Shown piece by piece: positions 22,213 through 35,336 of a stretch of 64,000 nt of DNA. Under the pieces are notes generated by a model, which ran no database searches, was not told where the DNA came from, and saw nothing but the letters and a program-made list of their open reading frames with translations. How positions within the stretch are numbered: position 1 is the first letter of the stretch; each line of letters starts with the position of its first letter. Origin of the DNA: Cyprinodon diabolis. Taxonomy: Eukaryota > Chordata > Actinopteri > Cyprinodontiformes > Cyprinodontidae. The stretch is from contig CM060082.1 of NCBI GenBank assembly GCA_030533445.1, forward strand, positions 34,553,817-34,617,816. Direction: 5' to 3'. Made by a program: the position numbers and the translations under genes.

Positions 22213-22551
22213 GGGGGGCCACATGCCGAAGGCATGGCCCACCTACTACTATTGCACATATTTATTCCGCGTATTATTATTGGGGGGCCACATGCCGAAG
22301 GCATGGCCCACCTACTACTATTGCACATATTTATTCCGCGTATTATTATTATTGGGGGGCCACATGCCGAAGGCATGGCCCACCTACTACTATTGCACAT
22401 ATTTATTCCGCGTATTATTGGGGGGCCACATGCCGAAGGCATGGCCCACCTACTACTATTGCACATATTTATTCCGCGTATTATTGGGGGGCCACATGCC
22501 GAAGGCATGGCCCACCTACTACTATTGCACATATTTATTCCGCGTATTATT
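22213..22551 (+). repeat. 66-bp hairpin minisatellite, 5 copies (end of unit 7)
   Basis: Copies start at 22213, 22282, 22354, 22420 and 22486 with lengths 69, 72, 66, 66 and 66. The only length difference between copies is the number of terminal ATT triplets (three, four, two, two, two). Confidence 0.95.
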
Positions 22552-22562
22552 ATTATTATAAT

Positions 22563-25500
22563 TCTCCCGTATACCCAAAACTTCGGCGCGTAACTAGTCC
22601 CGCACGGTTTGGCGGATCGGGCCCAAAGTTGGCACACGCGTCGGGACCAATGGGGTGATGTGTGCTTGTATAAAACTTTCTCATTAGTCCGAAGGTTTGC
22701 GAATTATTAGCGAAAACGTCGCAAAAAAATCCCATAGGAAATGAATGGGGAGAGGAAAAAAAAAGCATAAAAAACAGCACTTCACTGTGTCGGCATACAT
22801 TCACCTAGAAAAACAGTTTGAAGCTCAGTTTGTAGATAAATCCTTCGTCTATTTAAAACTGAAGACGGTATGTTGATAACTGCTACGGTTTTTGTATAAT
22901 CAGACCTCAAGCGCCACAAAGTTTTAGCAAAATCCAGCCTGCTAGAGTGGAGCAACTGAAAAGCTAGAGTGTGAGGCAGGCGTTTTTTAAACACAAAAAA
23001 ACATTTTAAACTCGCCCTCACGGCCACATATTTATAGCTAGAGTCACCATTTTTGGTCAGTTTGTAGACTGAAATCTCTGGACCCACACAATATCTTCGG
23101 AATTACGGTAGGATTAATACTTTTCCTTAAAAACCCTCCAGACCGACCTAAAGTCGATGAAAATCAGAGCCGTTTTTCATTGGTTTTGGAGCAGAAGAGG
23201 GGAGAAAAACGAATCCGACTATGTGTTTTAAACTCGTCATAAATATTTTTCTGAATGACACACATACACCAAAGTTGGCATAGTTGGAGTCGAAGGATGA
23301 CTGACGCTCACGGTGAAAAAATTTTTTGAATAACTCATACGGTTTTTGCTCAGCAGTCGTTTGTTCGGAGGACATTTTAAGCACCTGAAAGCTGAGTGAC
23401 AGTGACCTGCTGCAGCTAGCTCAATTAGAAGCTTAGGTGTGATGAAACGTTTTTTCTTTTTCTTTCTCTTCCCATTCAGTTTGTAGATGACCTACAGCCA
23501 TGAAAGTTACTCCAATTGAAGACAAGATATAGCTGTCGCTTAGATAAAAAGAATTTTTCAGATACCTTTTACGGTTTTTACTCAGCAGTCGTTTGTTCGG
23601 AGGGGTGCTTTAGCAGCTAAAAGGTGAGTGAGAGTGAGGTCCTGCAGTTAAAAGAAAGGGAGGAGCAGGTGGGCCAACCATTTTGTTTGTGCTTCGTTTT
23701 GGGTTGTGAAAGACCTACAGACATGAAGGTTACCCCAGTCTGAGACAAAGGATAGATGTTGCTTTCACTGAAAGAATTTTTCAGATATCTTTTACGGTTT
23801 TTGCTCAGCAGTCGTTTGTTCGGAGGGTAAGCACCTGGAAGCTAGCTGACAGTTAGCTTCTGCAGCAGCCTGCTAGAGTGCAGCTGCTGAAATCTTAGTG
23901 TGAGGCGGCCATTTTTTTCAGATCAAACATCTTATTCTCGCCCTCACGGCCACATATTTGGAGCTACAGTCACCATTTTTGGTCAGTTTGTAGACTGAAA
24001 CCTCTGGACTCACACAATGTCTTCGGAATTACGGTAGGATTAATACTTTTCCTTAAAAACCCTCCAGACCAACCTAAAGTCGATGAGAGTTTCAGCCTTT
24101 CTCTATTCTTTTTGAGCTGAAGATGGGAGAGAAACGAATCAGACTATGTGTTTTCAACTCGTCATAAATATTTTTCTGAATGACACACATACACCAAAGT
24201 TGGTATAGTTGGAGTCGAAGGATTGCTGATGCTCATGGTGAAAATGTTTTTTGAATAACTCATACGGTTTTTGATCAGTAGTCGTTTGTTCGGTGCCGTT
24301 CTTCCCATACAAAAAAGCCTGGGAAGAAGAAACCAATAGTGAGTGCAGCTGTTGTCTGTGTCAGTGAGAGGCTCGTTAAGCGTTGTCAAGGTTACCAAGC
24401 TTCAAACAGATTTTACCTCTGCTGTTTTAAACAGCACATATTAATCTAATGGAGGGTGAAAGGACTGATTTAACATTGGGAAATGGATACTATATGACTG
24501 CTGTCCATGACACTTCCCTTGCCACTCAGCACTGATAGACTTTCAAAATAAGACTCCAGGGACCCTACAAAATAAAAGCCTCTATATTTTTTTACATATA
24601 TTTATTGCCCTATATGGCTCAACATTATGACCCAAACTCAACCCCGTTTTAGAGAATAGACTCTAGGAGACTGTTTAAAACACACCCTATAGCAAATTTC
24701 AAAATAAAAGCCTCCCATTTCCGCTTCATCTACTGCCCTAATAACATGGAAAAAGAGTGATTTAACGATTGGAAAGTAATCAACTATCATTGACGGGTCT
24801 GAACATTTTCTATAAACACAACTCTGTTGGACTTTCAAAATAAGACTCCAGGGACCCTACAAAATAAAAGCCTCTAGATTATACTAATGCATTAATTGAT
24901 GCAAATGGCTCAACATTATGACCCAAACTCTTCCAGGTTGTTTTTATTAGACTCTAGTGACCTTTTCAAAACACACCCAGAGCAAATTTCACAATAAAAG
25001 TCTCCCATTTACTCTGTAATACAGCAACTATTCACCTAATAACATGGAAAACCAGTGATTTAACATTTGGAAATGGATTCTATATCACTGCTGGGCGTGA
25101 CCCATCTTTTGATGCACATTCATGATAGACTTTCAAAATAAGACTACAAGGACTCTACAGAATAAAAGCCTCTTCCTTATACACACTCATACATTCTGGC
25201 ATATTGCTCATTGCCATTGGTGATTTCATCACTGCAATGGCTCTTAGAAGGCGGGCGGAGCCCGCCAATGGTAACAGGCGGGCGGAGCCCGCCAAAGGTG
25301 ATTACATCACTGCAATGGCTCTTAGCAGGCGGGCGGAGCCCGCCATTGGTGATTTCATCACTGCAATGGCTCTTAGAAGGCGGGCAGAGCCCGCCATTGG
25401 TGATTTTTTTCTTCACTGAGATGGCTCCTAGCAGGCGGGCGAAGCCCGCCAACTGGGCTTTACCCACTGTGTTTCAATATGGACAACCCATATTACCCTT

Positions 25501-25734
25501 GTGCATCATACGCTGTGCACGTCTATTTCCCAGATTTCAGCACAAGTGGCACACAGCTCTCTTTGCCCATGAACTTGCCCTCTTTCCTTCCCTCAGCAGC
25601 CCTCAAAGGCGTAAGCAGTTGGTCTGGGGAGCCCCGACGTCACTTGCCAGGGCCGTATTGGCCCGGTTCCCCAGACGGGCAGTAGGTGGCCCCCCTCAAA
25701 ATTTCTTTAGAAATTTTCTAGTTATTATTATAAT
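22563..25734 (+). repeat. Macrosatellite unit 8 (3,172 bp), mosaic
   Basis: Its first part carries CGAATCCGAC (near 23211) as in units 1, 9 and 15. From about 23645 it carries TTAAAAGAAAG and TTTTTTCAGATC as in units 7, 12 and 14. The switch falls between about 23215 and 23648. One extra T in the run near 24587. Confidence 0.94.
25220..25450 (+). repeat. Hairpin minisatellite, unit 8 (5 copies)
   Basis: Same as unit 5; it does not share the arm mismatch of unit 7. Confidence 0.92.
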
Positions 25735-28700
25735 TCTCCCGTATACCCAAAACTTCGGCGCGTAACTAGTCCCGCACGGTTTGGCGGATCGGGCCCAAAG
25801 TTGGCACACGCGTCGGGACCAATGGGGTGATGTGTGCTTGTATAAAACTTTCTCATTAGTCCGAAGGTTTGCGAATTATTAGCGAAAACGTCGCAAAAAA
25901 ATCCCATAGGAAATGAATGGGGAGAGGAAAAAAAAAGCATAAAAAACAGCACTTCACTGTGTCGGCATACATTCACCTAGAAAAACAGTTTGAAGCTCAG
26001 TTTGTAGATAAATCCTTCGTCTATTTAAAACTGAAGACGGTATGTTGATAACTGCTACGGTTTTTGTATAATCAGACCTCAAGCGCCACAAAGTTTTAGC
26101 AAAATCCAGCCTGCTAGAGTGGAGCAACTGAAAAGCTAGAGTGTGAGGCAGGCGTTTTTTAAACACAAAAAAACATTTTAAACTCGCCCTCACGGCCACA
26201 TATTTATAGCTAGAGTCACCATTTTTGGTCAGTTTGTAGACTGAAATCTCTGGACCCACACAATATCTTCGGAATTACGGTAGGATTAATACTTTTCCTT
26301 AAAAACCCTCCAGACCGACCTAAAGTCGATGAAAATCAGAGCCGTTTTTCATTGGTTTTGGAGCAGAAGAGGGGAGAAAAACGAATCCGACTATGTGTTT
26401 TAAACTCGTCATAAATATTTTTCTGAATGACACACATACACCAAAGTTGGCATAGTTGGAGTCGAAGGATGACTGACGCTCACGGTGAAAAAATTTTTTG
26501 AATAACTCATACGGTTTTTGCTCAGCAGTCGTTTGTTCGGAGGACATTTTAAGCACCTGAAAGCTGAGTGACAGTGACCTGCTGCAGCTAGCTCAATTAG
26601 AAGCTTAGGTGTGATGAAACGTTTTTTCTTTTTCTTTCTCTTCCCATTCAGTTTGTAGATGACCTACAGCCATGAAAGTTACTCCAATTGAAGACAAGAT
26701 ATAGCTGTCGCTTAGATAAAAAGAATTTTTCAGATACCTTTTACGGTTTTTACTCAGCAGTCGTTTGTTCGGAGGGGTGCTTTAGCAGCTAAAAGGTGAG
26801 TGAGAGTGAGGTCCTGCAGTTCAAACAAAGGGAGGAGCAGGTGGGCCAACCATTTTGTTTGTGCTTCGTTTTGGGTTGTGAAAGACCTACAGACATGAAG
26901 GTTACCCCAGTCTGAGACAAAGGATAGATGTTGCTTTCACTGAAAGAATTTTTCAGATATCTTTTACGGTTTTTGCTCAGCAGTCGTTTGTTCGGAGGGT
27001 AAGCACCTGGAAGCTAGCTGACAGTTAGCTTCTGCAGCAGCCTGCTAGAGTGCAGCTGCTGAAATCTTAGTGTGAGGCGGCCATTTTTTAAGATCAAACA
27101 TCTTATTCTCGCCCTCACGGCCACATATTTGGAGCTACAGTCACCATTTTTGGTCAGTTTGTAGACTGAAACCTCTGGACTCACACAATGTCTTCGGAAT
27201 TACGGTAGGATTAATACTTTGCCTTAAAAACCCTCCAGACCAACCTAAAGTGGATGAGAGTTTCAGCCTTTCTCCATTCTTTTTGAGCTGAAGATGGGAG
27301 AAAAACGAATCAGACTATGTGTTTTCAACTCGTCATAAATATTTTTCTGAATGACACACATACACCAAAGTTGGTATAGTTGGAGTCGAAGGATTGCTGA
27401 TGCTCATGGTGAAAATGTTTTTTGAATAACTCATACGGTTTTTGATCAGTAGTCGTTTGTTCGGTGCCGTTCTTCCCATACAAAAAAGCCTGGGAAGAAG
27501 AAACCAATAGTGAGTGCAGCTGTTGTCTGTGTCAGTGAGAGGCTCGTTAAGCGTTGTCAAGGTTACCAAGCTTCAAACAGATTTTACCTCTGCTGTTTTA
27601 AACAGCACATATTAATCTAATGGAGGGTGAAAGGACTGATTTAACATTGGGAAATGGATACTATATGACTGCTGTACATGACACTTCCCTTGCCACTCAG
27701 CACTGATAGACTTTCAAAATAAGACTCCAGGGACCCTACAAAATAAAAGCCTCTATATTTTTTACATATATTTATTGCTCTATATGGCTCAACATTATGA
27801 CCCAAACTCAACCCCGTTTTAGAGAATAGACTCTAGGAGACTGTTTAAAACACACCCTATAGCAAATTTCAAAATAAAAGCCTCCCATTTCCGCTTCATC
27901 TACTGCCCTAATAACATGGAAAAAGAGTGATTTAACGATTGGAAAGTAATCAACTATCATTGACGGGTCTGAACATTTTCTATAAACACAACTCTGTTGG
28001 ACTTTCAAAATAAGACTCCAGGGACCCTACAAAATAAAAGCCTCTAGATTATAGTAATGCATTAATTGATGCAAATGGCTCAACATTATGACCCAAACTC
28101 TTCCAGGTTGTTTTTATTAGACTCTAGTGACCTTTTCAAAACACACCCCAGAGCAAATTTCACAATAAAAGTCTCCCATTTACTCTGTAATACAGCAACT
28201 ATTCACCTAATAACATGGAAAACCAGTGATTTAACATTTGGAAATGGATTCTATATCACTGCTGGGCGTGACCCATCTTTTGATGCACATTCATGATAGA
28301 CTTTCAAAATAAGACTACAAGGACTCTACAGAATAAAAGCCTCTTCCTTATACACACTCATACATTCTGGCATATTGCTCATTGCCATTGGTGATTTCAT
28401 CACTGCAATGGCTCTTAGAAGGCGGGCGGAGCCCGCCAATGGTAACAGGCGGGCGGAGCCCGCCAAAGGTGATTACATCACTGCAATGGCTCTTAGCAGG
28501 CGGGCGGAGCCCGCCATTGGTGATTTCATCACTGCAATGGCTCTTAGAAGGCGGGCAGAGCCCGCCATTGGTGATTTTTTTCTTCACTGAGATGGCTCCT
28601 AGCAGGCGGGCGAAGCCCGCCAACTGGGCTTTACCCACTGTGTTTCAATATGGACAACCCATATTACCCTTGTGCATCATACTCTGTGCACGTCTATTTC

Positions 28701-28905
28701 CCAGATTTCAGCACAAGTGGCACACAGCTCTCTTTGCCCATGAACTTGCCCTCTTTCCTTCCCTCAGCAGCCCTCAAAGGCGTAAGCAGTTGGTCTGGGG
28801 AGCCCCGACGTCACTTGCCAGGGCCGTATTGGCCCGGTTCCCCAGACGGGCAGTAGGTGGCCCCCCTCAAAATTTCTTTAGAAATTTTCTAGTTATTATT
28901 ATAAT
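25735..28905 (+). repeat. Macrosatellite unit 9 (3,171 bp)
   Basis: Nearly identical to unit 17: both have the six-T run, TACTTTGCC, GCTGTACATGAC near 27672, TTGCTCTATATGG near 27776, ATTATAGTAATGC near 28050 and CATCATACTCTG near 28676. Confidence 0.95.
28391..28621 (+). repeat. Hairpin minisatellite, unit 9 (5 copies)
   Basis: Same as unit 5. Confidence 0.92.
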
Positions 28906-31900
28906 TCTCCCGTATACCCAAAATTTCGGCGCGTAACTAGTCCCGCACGGTTTGGCGGATCGGGCCCAAAGTTGGCACACGCGTCGGGACCAATGGGGTG
29001 ATGTGTGCTTGTATAAAACTTTCTCATTAGTCCGAAGGTTTGCGAATTATTAGCGAAAACGTCGCAAAAAAATCCCATAGGAAATGAATGGGGAGAGGAA
29101 AAAAAAAGCATAAAAAACAGCACTTCACTGTGTCGCCATACATTCACCTAGAAAAACAGTTTGAAGCTCAGTTTGTAGATAAATCCTTCGTCTATTTAAA
29201 ACTGAAGACGGTATGTTGATAACTGCTACGGTTTTTGTATAATCAGACCTCAAGCGCCACAAAGTTTTAGCAAAATCCAGCCTGCTAGAGTGGAGCAACT
29301 GAAAAGCTAGAGTGTGAGGCAGGCGTTTTTTAAACACAAAAAAACATTTTAAACTCGCCCTCACGGCCACAGATTTATAGCTAGAGTCACCATTTTTGGT
29401 CAGTTTGTACACTGAAATCTCTGGACCCACACAATATCTTCGGAATTACGGTAGGATTAATACTTTTCCTTAAAAACCCTCCAGACCGACCTAAAGTCGA
29501 TGAAAATCAGAGCCGTTTTTCATTGGTTTTGGAGCAGAAGAGGGGAGAAAAACGAATCCGACTATGTGTTTTAAACTCGTCATAAATATTTTTCTGAATG
29601 ACACACATACACCAAAGTTGGCATAGTTGGAGTCGAAGGATGACTGACGCTCACGGTGAAAAAATTTTTTGAATAACTCATACGGTTTTTGCTCAGCAGT
29701 CGTTTGTTCGGAGGACATTTTAAGCACCTGAAAGCTGAGTGACAGTGACCTGCTGCAGCTAGCTCAATTAGAAGCTTAGGTGTGATGAAACGTTTTTTCT
29801 TTTTCTTTCTCTTCCCATTCAGTTTGTAGATGACCTACAGCCATGAAAGTTACTCCAATTGAAGACAAGATATAGCTGTCGCTTAGATAAAAAGAATTTT
29901 TCAGATACCTTTTACGGTTTTTACTCAGCAGTCGTTTGTTCGGAGGGGTGCTTTAGCAGCTAAAAGGTGAGTGAGAGTGAGGTCCTGCAGTTCAAACAAA
30001 GGGAGGAGCAGGTGGGCCAACCATTTTGTTTGTGCTTCGTTTTGGGTTGTGAAAGACCTACAGACATGAAGGTTACCCCAGTCTGAGACAAAGGATAGAT
30101 GTTGCTTTCACTGAAAGAATTTTTCAGATATCTTTTACGGTTTTTGCTCAGCAGTCGTTTGTTCGGAGGGTAAGCACCTGGAAGCTAGCTGACAGTTAGC
30201 TTCTGCAGCAGCCTGCTAGAGTGCAGCTGCTGAAATCTTAGTGTGAGGCGGCCATTTTTTTAAGATCAAACATCTTATTCTCGCCCTCACGGCCACATAT
30301 TTGGAGCTACAGTCACCATTTTTGGTCAGTTTGTAGACTGAAACCTCTGGACTCACACAATGTCTTCGGAATTACGGTAGGATTAATACTTTTCCTTAAA
30401 AACCCTCCAGACCAACCTAAAGTCGATGAGAGTTTCAGCCTTTCTCTATTCTTTTTGAGCTGAAGATGGGAGAGAAACGAATCAGACTATGTGTTTTCAA
30501 GTCGTCATAAATATTGTTCTGAATGACACACATACACCAAAGTTGGTATAGTTGGAGTCGAAGGATTGCTGATGCTCATGGTGAAAATGTTTTTTGAATA
30601 ACTCATACGGTTTTTGATCAGTAGTCGTTTGTTCGGTGCCGTTCTTCCCATACAAAAAAGCCTGGGAAGAAGAAACCAATAGTGAGTGCAGCTGTTGTCT
30701 GTGTCAGTGAGAGGCTCGTTAAGCGTTGTCAAGGTTACCAAGCTTCAAACAGATTTTACCTCTGCTGTTTTAAACAGCACATATTAATCTAATGGAGGGT
30801 GAAAGGACTGATTTAACATTGGGAAATGGATACTATATGACTGCTGTCCATGACACTTCCCTTGCCACTCAGCACTGATAGACTTTCAAAATAAGACTCC
30901 AGGGACCCTACAAAATAAAAGCCTCTATATTTTTTACATATATTTATTGCCCTATATGGCTCAACATTATGACCCAAACTCAACCCCGTTTTAGAGAATA
31001 GACTCTAGGAGACTGTTTAAAACACACCCTATAGCAAATTTCAAAATAAAAGCCTCCCATTTCCGCTTCATCTACTGCCCTAATAACATGGAAAAAGAGT
31101 GATTTAACGATTGGAAAGTAATCAACTATCATTGACGGGTCTGAACATTTTCTATAAACACAACTCTGTTGGACTTTCAAAATAAGACTCCAGGGACCCT
31201 ACAAAATAAAAGCCTCTAGATTATACTAATGCATTAATTGATGCAAATGGCTCAACATTATGACCCAAACTCTTCCAGGTTGTTTTTATTAGACTCTAGT
31301 GACCTTTTCAAAACACACCCAGAGCAAATTTCACAATAAAAGTCTCCCATTTACTCTGTAATACAGCAACTATTCACCTAATAACATGGAAAACCAGTGA
31401 TTTAACATTTGGAAATGGATTCTATATCACTGCTGGGCGTGACCCATCTTTTGATGCACATTCATGATAGACTTTCAAAATAAGACTACAAGGACTCTAC
31501 AGAATAAAAGCCTCTTCCTTATACACACTCATACATTCTGGCATATTGCTCATTGCCATTGGTGATTTCATCACTGCAATGGCTCTTAGAAGGCGGGCGG
31601 AGCCCGCCAATGGTAACAGGCGGGCGGAGCCCGCCAAAGGTGATTACATCACTGCAATGGCTCTTAGCAGGCGGGCGGAGCCCGCCATTGGTGATTTCAT
31701 CACTGCAATGGCTCTTAGAAGGCGGGCAGAGCCCGCCATTGGTGATTTTTTTCTTCACTGAGAAGGATCCCAGAAGGCGGGCGAAGCCCGCAAACTGGGC
31801 TTTACCCACTGTGTTTCAATATGGACAACCCATATTACCCTTGTGCATCATACGCTGTGCACGTCTATTTCCCAGATTTCAGCACAAGTGGCACACAGCT

Positions 31901-32079
31901 CTCTTTGCCCATGAACTTGCCCTCTTTCCTTCCCTCAGCAGCCCTCAAAGGCGTAAGCAGTTGCTCTGGGGAGCCCCGACGTCACTTGCCAGGGCCGTAT
32001 TGGCCCGGTTCCCCAGACGGGCAGTAGGTGGCCCCCCTCAAAATTTCTTTAGAAATTTTCTAGTTATTATTATTATAAT
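28906..32079 (+). repeat. Macrosatellite unit 10 (3,174 bp), mosaic
   Basis: Shares GTCGCCATACATTC (near 29132) and an altered last hairpin (AGGATCCCAGAAGG, near 31764) with unit 18. It shares AAGTCGTCATAAATATTGTTC (near 30499) with units 4, 11 and 19 but lacks their two-base GATGAGTTTC deletion. Private changes: TTTCGGCG near 28924, CACAGATTTATAG near 29369, TTGTACACTG near 29405. Confidence 0.94.
31562..31791 (+). repeat. Hairpin minisatellite, unit 10 (5 copies)
   Basis: Last copy altered: AAGGATCCCAGAAGG leader and right arm GCCCGCA, which loses the outermost pair. Confidence 0.92.
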
Positions 32080-34735
32080 TCTCCCGTATACCCAAAACTT
32101 CGGCGCGTAACTAGTCCCGCACGGTTTGGCGGATCGGGCCCAAAGTTGGCACACGCGTCGGGACCAATGGGGTGATGTGTGCTTGTATAAAACTTTCTCA
32201 TTAGTCCGAAGGTTTGCGAATTATTAGCGAAAACGTCGCAAAAAAATCCCATAGGAAATGAATGGGGAGAGGAAAAAAAAAGCATAAAAAACAGCACTTC
32301 ACTGTGTCGGCATACATTCACCTAGAAAAACAGTTTGAAGCTCAGTTTGTAGATAAATCCTTCGTCTATTTAAAACTGAAGACGGTATGTTGATAACTGC
32401 TACGGTTTTTGTATAATCAGACCTCAAGCGCCACAAAGTTTTAGCAAAATCCAGCCTGCTAGAGTGGAGCAACTGAAAAGCTAGAGTGTGAGGCAGGCGT
32501 TTTTTAAACACAAAAAAAACATTTTAAACTCGCCCTCACGGCCACATATTTATAGCTAGAGTCACCATTTTTGGTCAGTTTGTAGACTGAAATCTCTGGA
32601 CCCACACAATATCTTCGGAATTACGGTAGGATTAATACTTTTCCTTAAAAACCCTCCAGACCGACCTAAAGTCGATGAAAATCAGAGCCGTTTTTCATTG
32701 GTTTTGGAGCAGAAGAGGGGAGAAAAACGAATCCGACTATGTGTTTTAAACTCGTCATAAATATTTTTCTGAATGACACACATACACCAAAGTTGGCATA
32801 GTTGGAGTCGAAGGATGACTGACGCTCACGGTGAAAAAATTTTTTGAATAACTCATACGGTTTTTGCTCAGCAGTCGTTTGTTCGGAGGACATTTTAAGC
32901 ACCTGAAAGCTGAGTGACAGTGACCTGCTGCAGCTAGCTCAATTAGAAGCTTAGGTGTGATGAAACGTTTTTTCTTTTTCTTTCTCTTCCCATTCAGTTT
33001 GTAGATGACCTACAGCCATGAAAGTTACTCCAATTGAAGACAAGATATAGCTGTCGCTTAGATAAAAAGAATTTTTCAGATACCTTTTACGGTTTTTACT
33101 CAGCAGTCGTTTGTTCGGAGGGGTGCTTTAGCAGCTGAAAGGTGAGTGAGAGTGAGGTCCTGCAGTTAAAAGAAAGGGAGGAGCAGGTGGGCCAACCATT
33201 TTGTTTTTGCTTCGTTTTGGGTTGTGAAAGACCTACAGACATGAAGGTTACCCCAGTCTGAGACAAAGGATAGATGTTGCTTTCACTGAAAGAATTTTTC
33301 AGATACCTTTTACGGTTTTTGCTCAGCAGTCGTTTGTTCGGAGGGTAAGCACCTGGAAGCTAGCTGACAGTTAGCTTCTGCAGCAGCCTGCTAGAGTGCA
33401 GCTGCTGAAATCTTAGTGTGAGGCGGCCATTTTTTTAAGATCAAACATCTTATTCTCGCCCTCACGGCCACATATTTGGACCTACAGTCACCATTTTTGG
33501 TCAGTTTGTAGACTGAAACCTCTGGACTCACACAATGTCTTCGGAATTACGGTAGGATTAATACTTTTCCTTAAAAACCCTCCAGACCAACCTAAAGTCG
33601 ATGAGTTTCAGCCTTTCTCCATTCTTTTTAAGCTGAAGATGGGAGAAAAACGAATCAGACTATGTGTTTTCAAGTCGTCATAAATATTGTTCTGAATGAC
33701 ACACATACACCAAAGTTGGTATAGTTGGAGTCGAAGGATTGCTGATGCTCATGGTGAAATTTTCTTTTTAATAACTCATACGGTTTTTGCTCAGCAGTCG
33801 TTTGTTCGGTGCCGTTCTTCCCATACAAAAAAGCCTGGGAAGAAGAAACCAATAGTGAGTGCAGCTGTTGTCTGTGTCAGTGAGAGGCTCATTAAGCGTT
33901 GTCAAGGTTACCAAGCTTCAAACAGATTTTACCTCTGCTGTTTTAAACAGCACATATTAATCTAATGGAGGGTGAAAGCACTGATTTAACATTGGGAAAT
34001 GGATACTATATGACTGCCGTCCATGACACTTCCCTTGCCACTCAGCACTGATAGACTTTCAAAATAAGACTCCAGGGACCCTTCAAAATAAAAGCCTCTA
34101 TATTTTTTACATATATTTATTGCCCTATATGGCTCAACATTATGACCCAAACTCAACCCCATTTTAGAGAATAGACTCTAGGAGACTGTTTAAAACACAC
34201 CCTATGGCAAATTTCAAAATAAAAGCCTCCCATTTCCGCTTCATCTACTGCCCTAATAAAATGGAAAAAGAGTGATTTAACGATTGGAAAGTCATCAACT
34301 ATCATTGATGGGTCTGAACATTTTCTCTAAACACAACTCTGTTGGACTTTCAAAATAAGACTCCAGGGACCCTACAAAATAAAAGCCTCTAGATTATACT
34401 AATGCATTAATTGATGCAAATGGCTCAACATTATGACCCAAACTCTTCCAGGTTGTTTTTATTAGACTCTAGTGACCTTTTCAAAACACACCCCAGAGCA
34501 AATTTCACAATAAAAGTCCCCCATTTACTCTGTAATACAGGAACTATTCACCTAATAACATGGAAAACCAGTGATTTAACATTTGGAAATGGATTCTATA
34601 TCACTGCTGGGCATGACCCATCTATAGATGCACTTCCATGATAGACTTTCAAAATAAGACTACAGGGACTCTACAAAATAAAAGCCTCTTCCTTATACAC
34701 ACTCATACATTCTGGCATATTGCTTATAGCCATTT

Positions 34736-34994
34736 GTAATTTCATCACTGCAATGGCTTTTAGAAGGCGGGCGGAGCCCGCCATTGGTGATTTCATCACT
34801 GCAATGGCTGTTAGGAGGCGGGCGGAGCCCGCCAATGGTGATTTTTTTCATCACTGCAATGGCTCCTAGCAGGCGGGCGGAGCCCGCCATTGGTGATTTC
34901 ATCACTGCAATGGCTCTTAGCAGGCGGGCAATGCCCGCCATTGGGGATTTTTTTCATCGCTGCAAGGGCTCCTAGCAGGCGGGCGGAGCCCACC
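34736..34994 (+). repeat. Hairpin minisatellite, unit 11 (5 copies)
   Basis: Same type as unit 1, with a loop AAT in the fourth hairpin and GCCCACC in the last; GGCTTTTAGAAGG in the first copy. Confidence 0.92.
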
Positions 34995-35270
34995 AACTGA
35001 GCTTTACCCACTGCAGTTCAATATGGACAACCCATATTACCCTTTTGCATCATACGCTGTGCACGTCTATTTCCCAGATTTCAGCACAAGTGGCACACAG
35101 CTCTCTTTGCCCATGACCTAGCCCTCTTTCCTTCCCTCAGCAGCCCTCAAAGGCGTAAGCAGTTGGTCTGGGGAGCCCCGACATCACTTGCCAGGGCCGT
35201 ATTGGCCCTGTTCCCAAGACGGGCAGTAGGTGGCCCCCCTCAAAATTTCTTTAGAAATTTTCTAGTTATT

Positions 35271-35336
35271 GGGGGGCCACATGCCGAAGGCATGGCCCAC
35301 CTACTACTATTGCACATATTTATTCCGCGTATTATT
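35271..35336 (+). repeat. 66-bp hairpin minisatellite, 1 copy (end of unit 11)
   Basis: Unlike the other six sites, an ATT triplet precedes the first G run (CTAGTTATTGGGGGG), so the insertion point inside the ATT run differs by one triplet. Confidence 0.95.

Larger units (their letters stand above)
19052..22562 (+). repeat. Macrosatellite unit 7 (3,511 bp), five 66-bp copies, longest unit
   Basis: Subfamily with units 12 and 14: GCGTTGGGACC near 19127, GGGAAGAGGTAAA near 19237, CCAATCGAAG near 20001, TTTTTTCAGATC near 20402, AAAAGCTTCCC near 21195, GTAATAAAGC near 21505, GGAGGGCGGAGC near 21738 and AGATGTCAGC near 22021. GCACCACAAAG near 19399 is private. Confidence 0.95.

Noticed and set aside
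21700..22593. Longest + strand reading frame (297 codons) across both minisatellites; shorter versions in other units
   Set aside because: It starts with TTG, which is unlikely in a eukaryote. Its length comes from repeats divisible by three, and all three frames of the repeats are open. Sister units carry different lengths or stops.
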